Origin: Phoebastria nigripes
Taxonomy: Eukaryota; Chordata; Aves; Procellariiformes; Diomedeidae
Reading direction: 5' to 3'
Assembly: GCA_035582835.1 (NCBI GenBank)
Contig: JAYKAV010003425.1
Coordinates: forward strand, 186,001 to 250,000
Length of the DNA stretch: 64,000 bases
In this document: piece by piece, positions 62,546 through 64,000 of the stretch
Numbering within the stretch: position 1 is the stretch's first letter
Layout of the letters: each line of letters begins with the position of its first letter
Made by a program: the position numbers and the translations under genes
Notes under the pieces: model-generated
What the model was told of the DNA's origin: nothing
Database searches by the model: none
The model's input: the letters and a program-made list of their open reading frames with translations, nothing else

Positions 62546-64000
62546 GAAAAGCTCGAAGCACCAAGGTTCAGCTGGGGATGGTATATGACTCTTTGCCCTT
62601 TGGAGGGGAAAAAAGTTGATCCTGCCTGTTCATGGCACTAGAGTTAGTGTTTTACCCCTAATTAATTTCAGTTTTTTAAAAATAACAATTTTTTGGAAGA
62701 AAACAGCTTTCTGGTCTCAAAGTGAAACCCGTATTAGCAGGTTCATGGCAGTGTCCATTCTGCGGATGGTGCAGCTTTCTGCTCCCTTGGGGTGGCCTCT
62801 TACGAATAATTCACCTTCTCAGGAGGGCAGTGAAGCCCATTGGAGAACAGGCCTGCGTAGACCTCCTGTGATCAGAGTGGATCACAGCTCAGACTGCCAC
62901 AAGGTTTTCAGCTGCTGCTCCATAGCTCTCACAACGGTTGCACCTTTTTAATTTATTTGAAGTGCTGTTCTTTTTGAAAACACACCCTGACATGTTCACG
63001 ATGTGCTCTCTGCTCTTGTGAGCATGATACCTGTTGACTGTTGAAAAGGCAGGTAGTGAACAGGAAAGAATTGGAGCACAGCTCAGTTGATCACAGGTGT
63101 GATCTGTGCTCATGCAGTACTGTACATATCTTGTTCACGTTATAAAAATCCAAAGCCGAAGACTTGTCTGCTCTTCTCAGTTAGGTGACTTGGCAGCAAA
63201 GCTTTCTCTCTCCCTTAACACTTTCCTTTTAAAACTTGCTGACTTTCCTAACTTGCTGCCATCGCTGCATCCGATTTCAAGTGAGAGGGAATGAGATAAT
63301 GTTCTTGAAGGGAGCAAACACCCTAAGTATTATTTTTGTCTCCCTTCTGTAATCTGCCTGGAGGGGTCTTACACCTTCAGCTGGAGTCTGCCTGCTGTGA
63401 AACGCAAGCCTCTTGTCCCCACTCTGCCCCCTTTTCCCCCCACATTGAAGGAAAACTGAAAACACACACAAAAAGCACAGCACTTGAACATGTGGCAGCC
63501 AGGTTGGAGTGCTCCTAACATGTGGCAGGAGTTCATAGCCAGAAATATTTAAAGATGCAGTGTTCAAGAGCAAGGTTTGTCTTGGGAGGGAGCTGAGCAG
63601 TGCACTACTGCAATTCAGGGTGGTGTTTAAAAAACAAATTACCCTGTGCACACTTCCTAACACAATACCCAGACCACCGTGGTGTGGACTGTCCTCTGCG
63701 CGGCACCTCCAGGCTTGTACCCGCAGCTCCGGCAGTATGTGGTTTGGGGCGCTCGGTACCCAAATGGCGTCCTCATGGCAAGCGATGTTCTCCGTCACGC
63801 ACTTTCAGAGAGAACTACCACTTGTCTGCCTTATTGTAAGCCATCGTCTGCAAATATTATGCTTGAACCTGATCAGGAACTTTTAGTTAACTGAAAAATG
63901 GAGGAGTCCGTTGAAATTAAGCAATGGACCTGGGAAGTAAACTCCGCCGCTTTGATTTTTATTACTATTTTTGTAGTGACTCTTGGGCTTTTAATTGGAT
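62546..64000 (+). other. Downstream of TLK2; possible extended 3' UTR
   Basis: No gene can be supported. Open frames of up to 173 codons (63277-63798 minus) lack recognisable motifs. The moderately A/T-rich, stop-rich sequence could be a long TLK2 3' UTR or intergenic DNA. Confidence 0.5.

Noticed and set aside
63277..63798. 173-codon minus-strand open frame downstream of TLK2
   Set aside because: No recognisable motif, no splice or promoter context, and frames on the opposite strand are equally open; it probably lies in 3' UTR or intergenic DNA.

Overview
The window looks like one ordinary stretch of a bird (sauropsid) nuclear genome. Genes are split into many short GT-AG exons. A well-preserved CR1 LINE fragment of the avian type lies in an intron, a second, older CR1 piece lies between the genes, and a large CpG island marks a promoter. 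The assembly carries three N runs (18802-19201, 38045-38118, 51398-51463) and many isolated single Ns. I cannot name the species.

Two protein-coding genes can be read, both on the + strand, head to tail. The first is the 3' part of METTL2 (tRNA 3-methylcytidine methyltransferase): seven coding exons from 1238 to 7601, then a 3' UTR with a poly(A) signal at 8669-8674. Its N-terminal exon(s), about 65-70 residues, lie before the window. The second is a complete TLK2 (tousled-like kinase 2): a CpG-island promoter and probable noncoding first exon ending at 19862, 21 coding exons from 21939 to 62090, and a poly(A) signal at 62522-62527. The spliced TLK2 reading frame is 2253 bases (750 residues plus stop), with every junction in phase and no premature stop. 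METTL2A and TLK2 are also neighbours on human 17q, so this is conserved vertebrate synteny.

Region by region: 1-8700 METTL2; 8700-18200 intergenic, with an old CR1 fragment at about 11228-11450 and no gene that I can support; 18400-20700 GC-rich promoter region with a 400-N gap; 19863-62090 TLK2, whose introns hold simple repeats, a CR1 fragment (about 47626-48450, minus strand), a perfect 36-bp tandem duplication, and an apparent duplication around exon 6 that looks like an assembly error; 62091-64000 TLK2 3' UTR and downstream DNA.

The two proteins are not known to act together: METTL2 modifies tRNA anticodon loops, while TLK2 is a nuclear kinase of the replication-coupled chromatin assembly pathway. 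I found no sign of a novel multi-gene system. The observations most worth checking are the apparent duplication abutting the gap at 38045-38118, a possible extra 5' exon of TLK2 at about 21118, and a triple AG acceptor directly before the TLK2 start codon.
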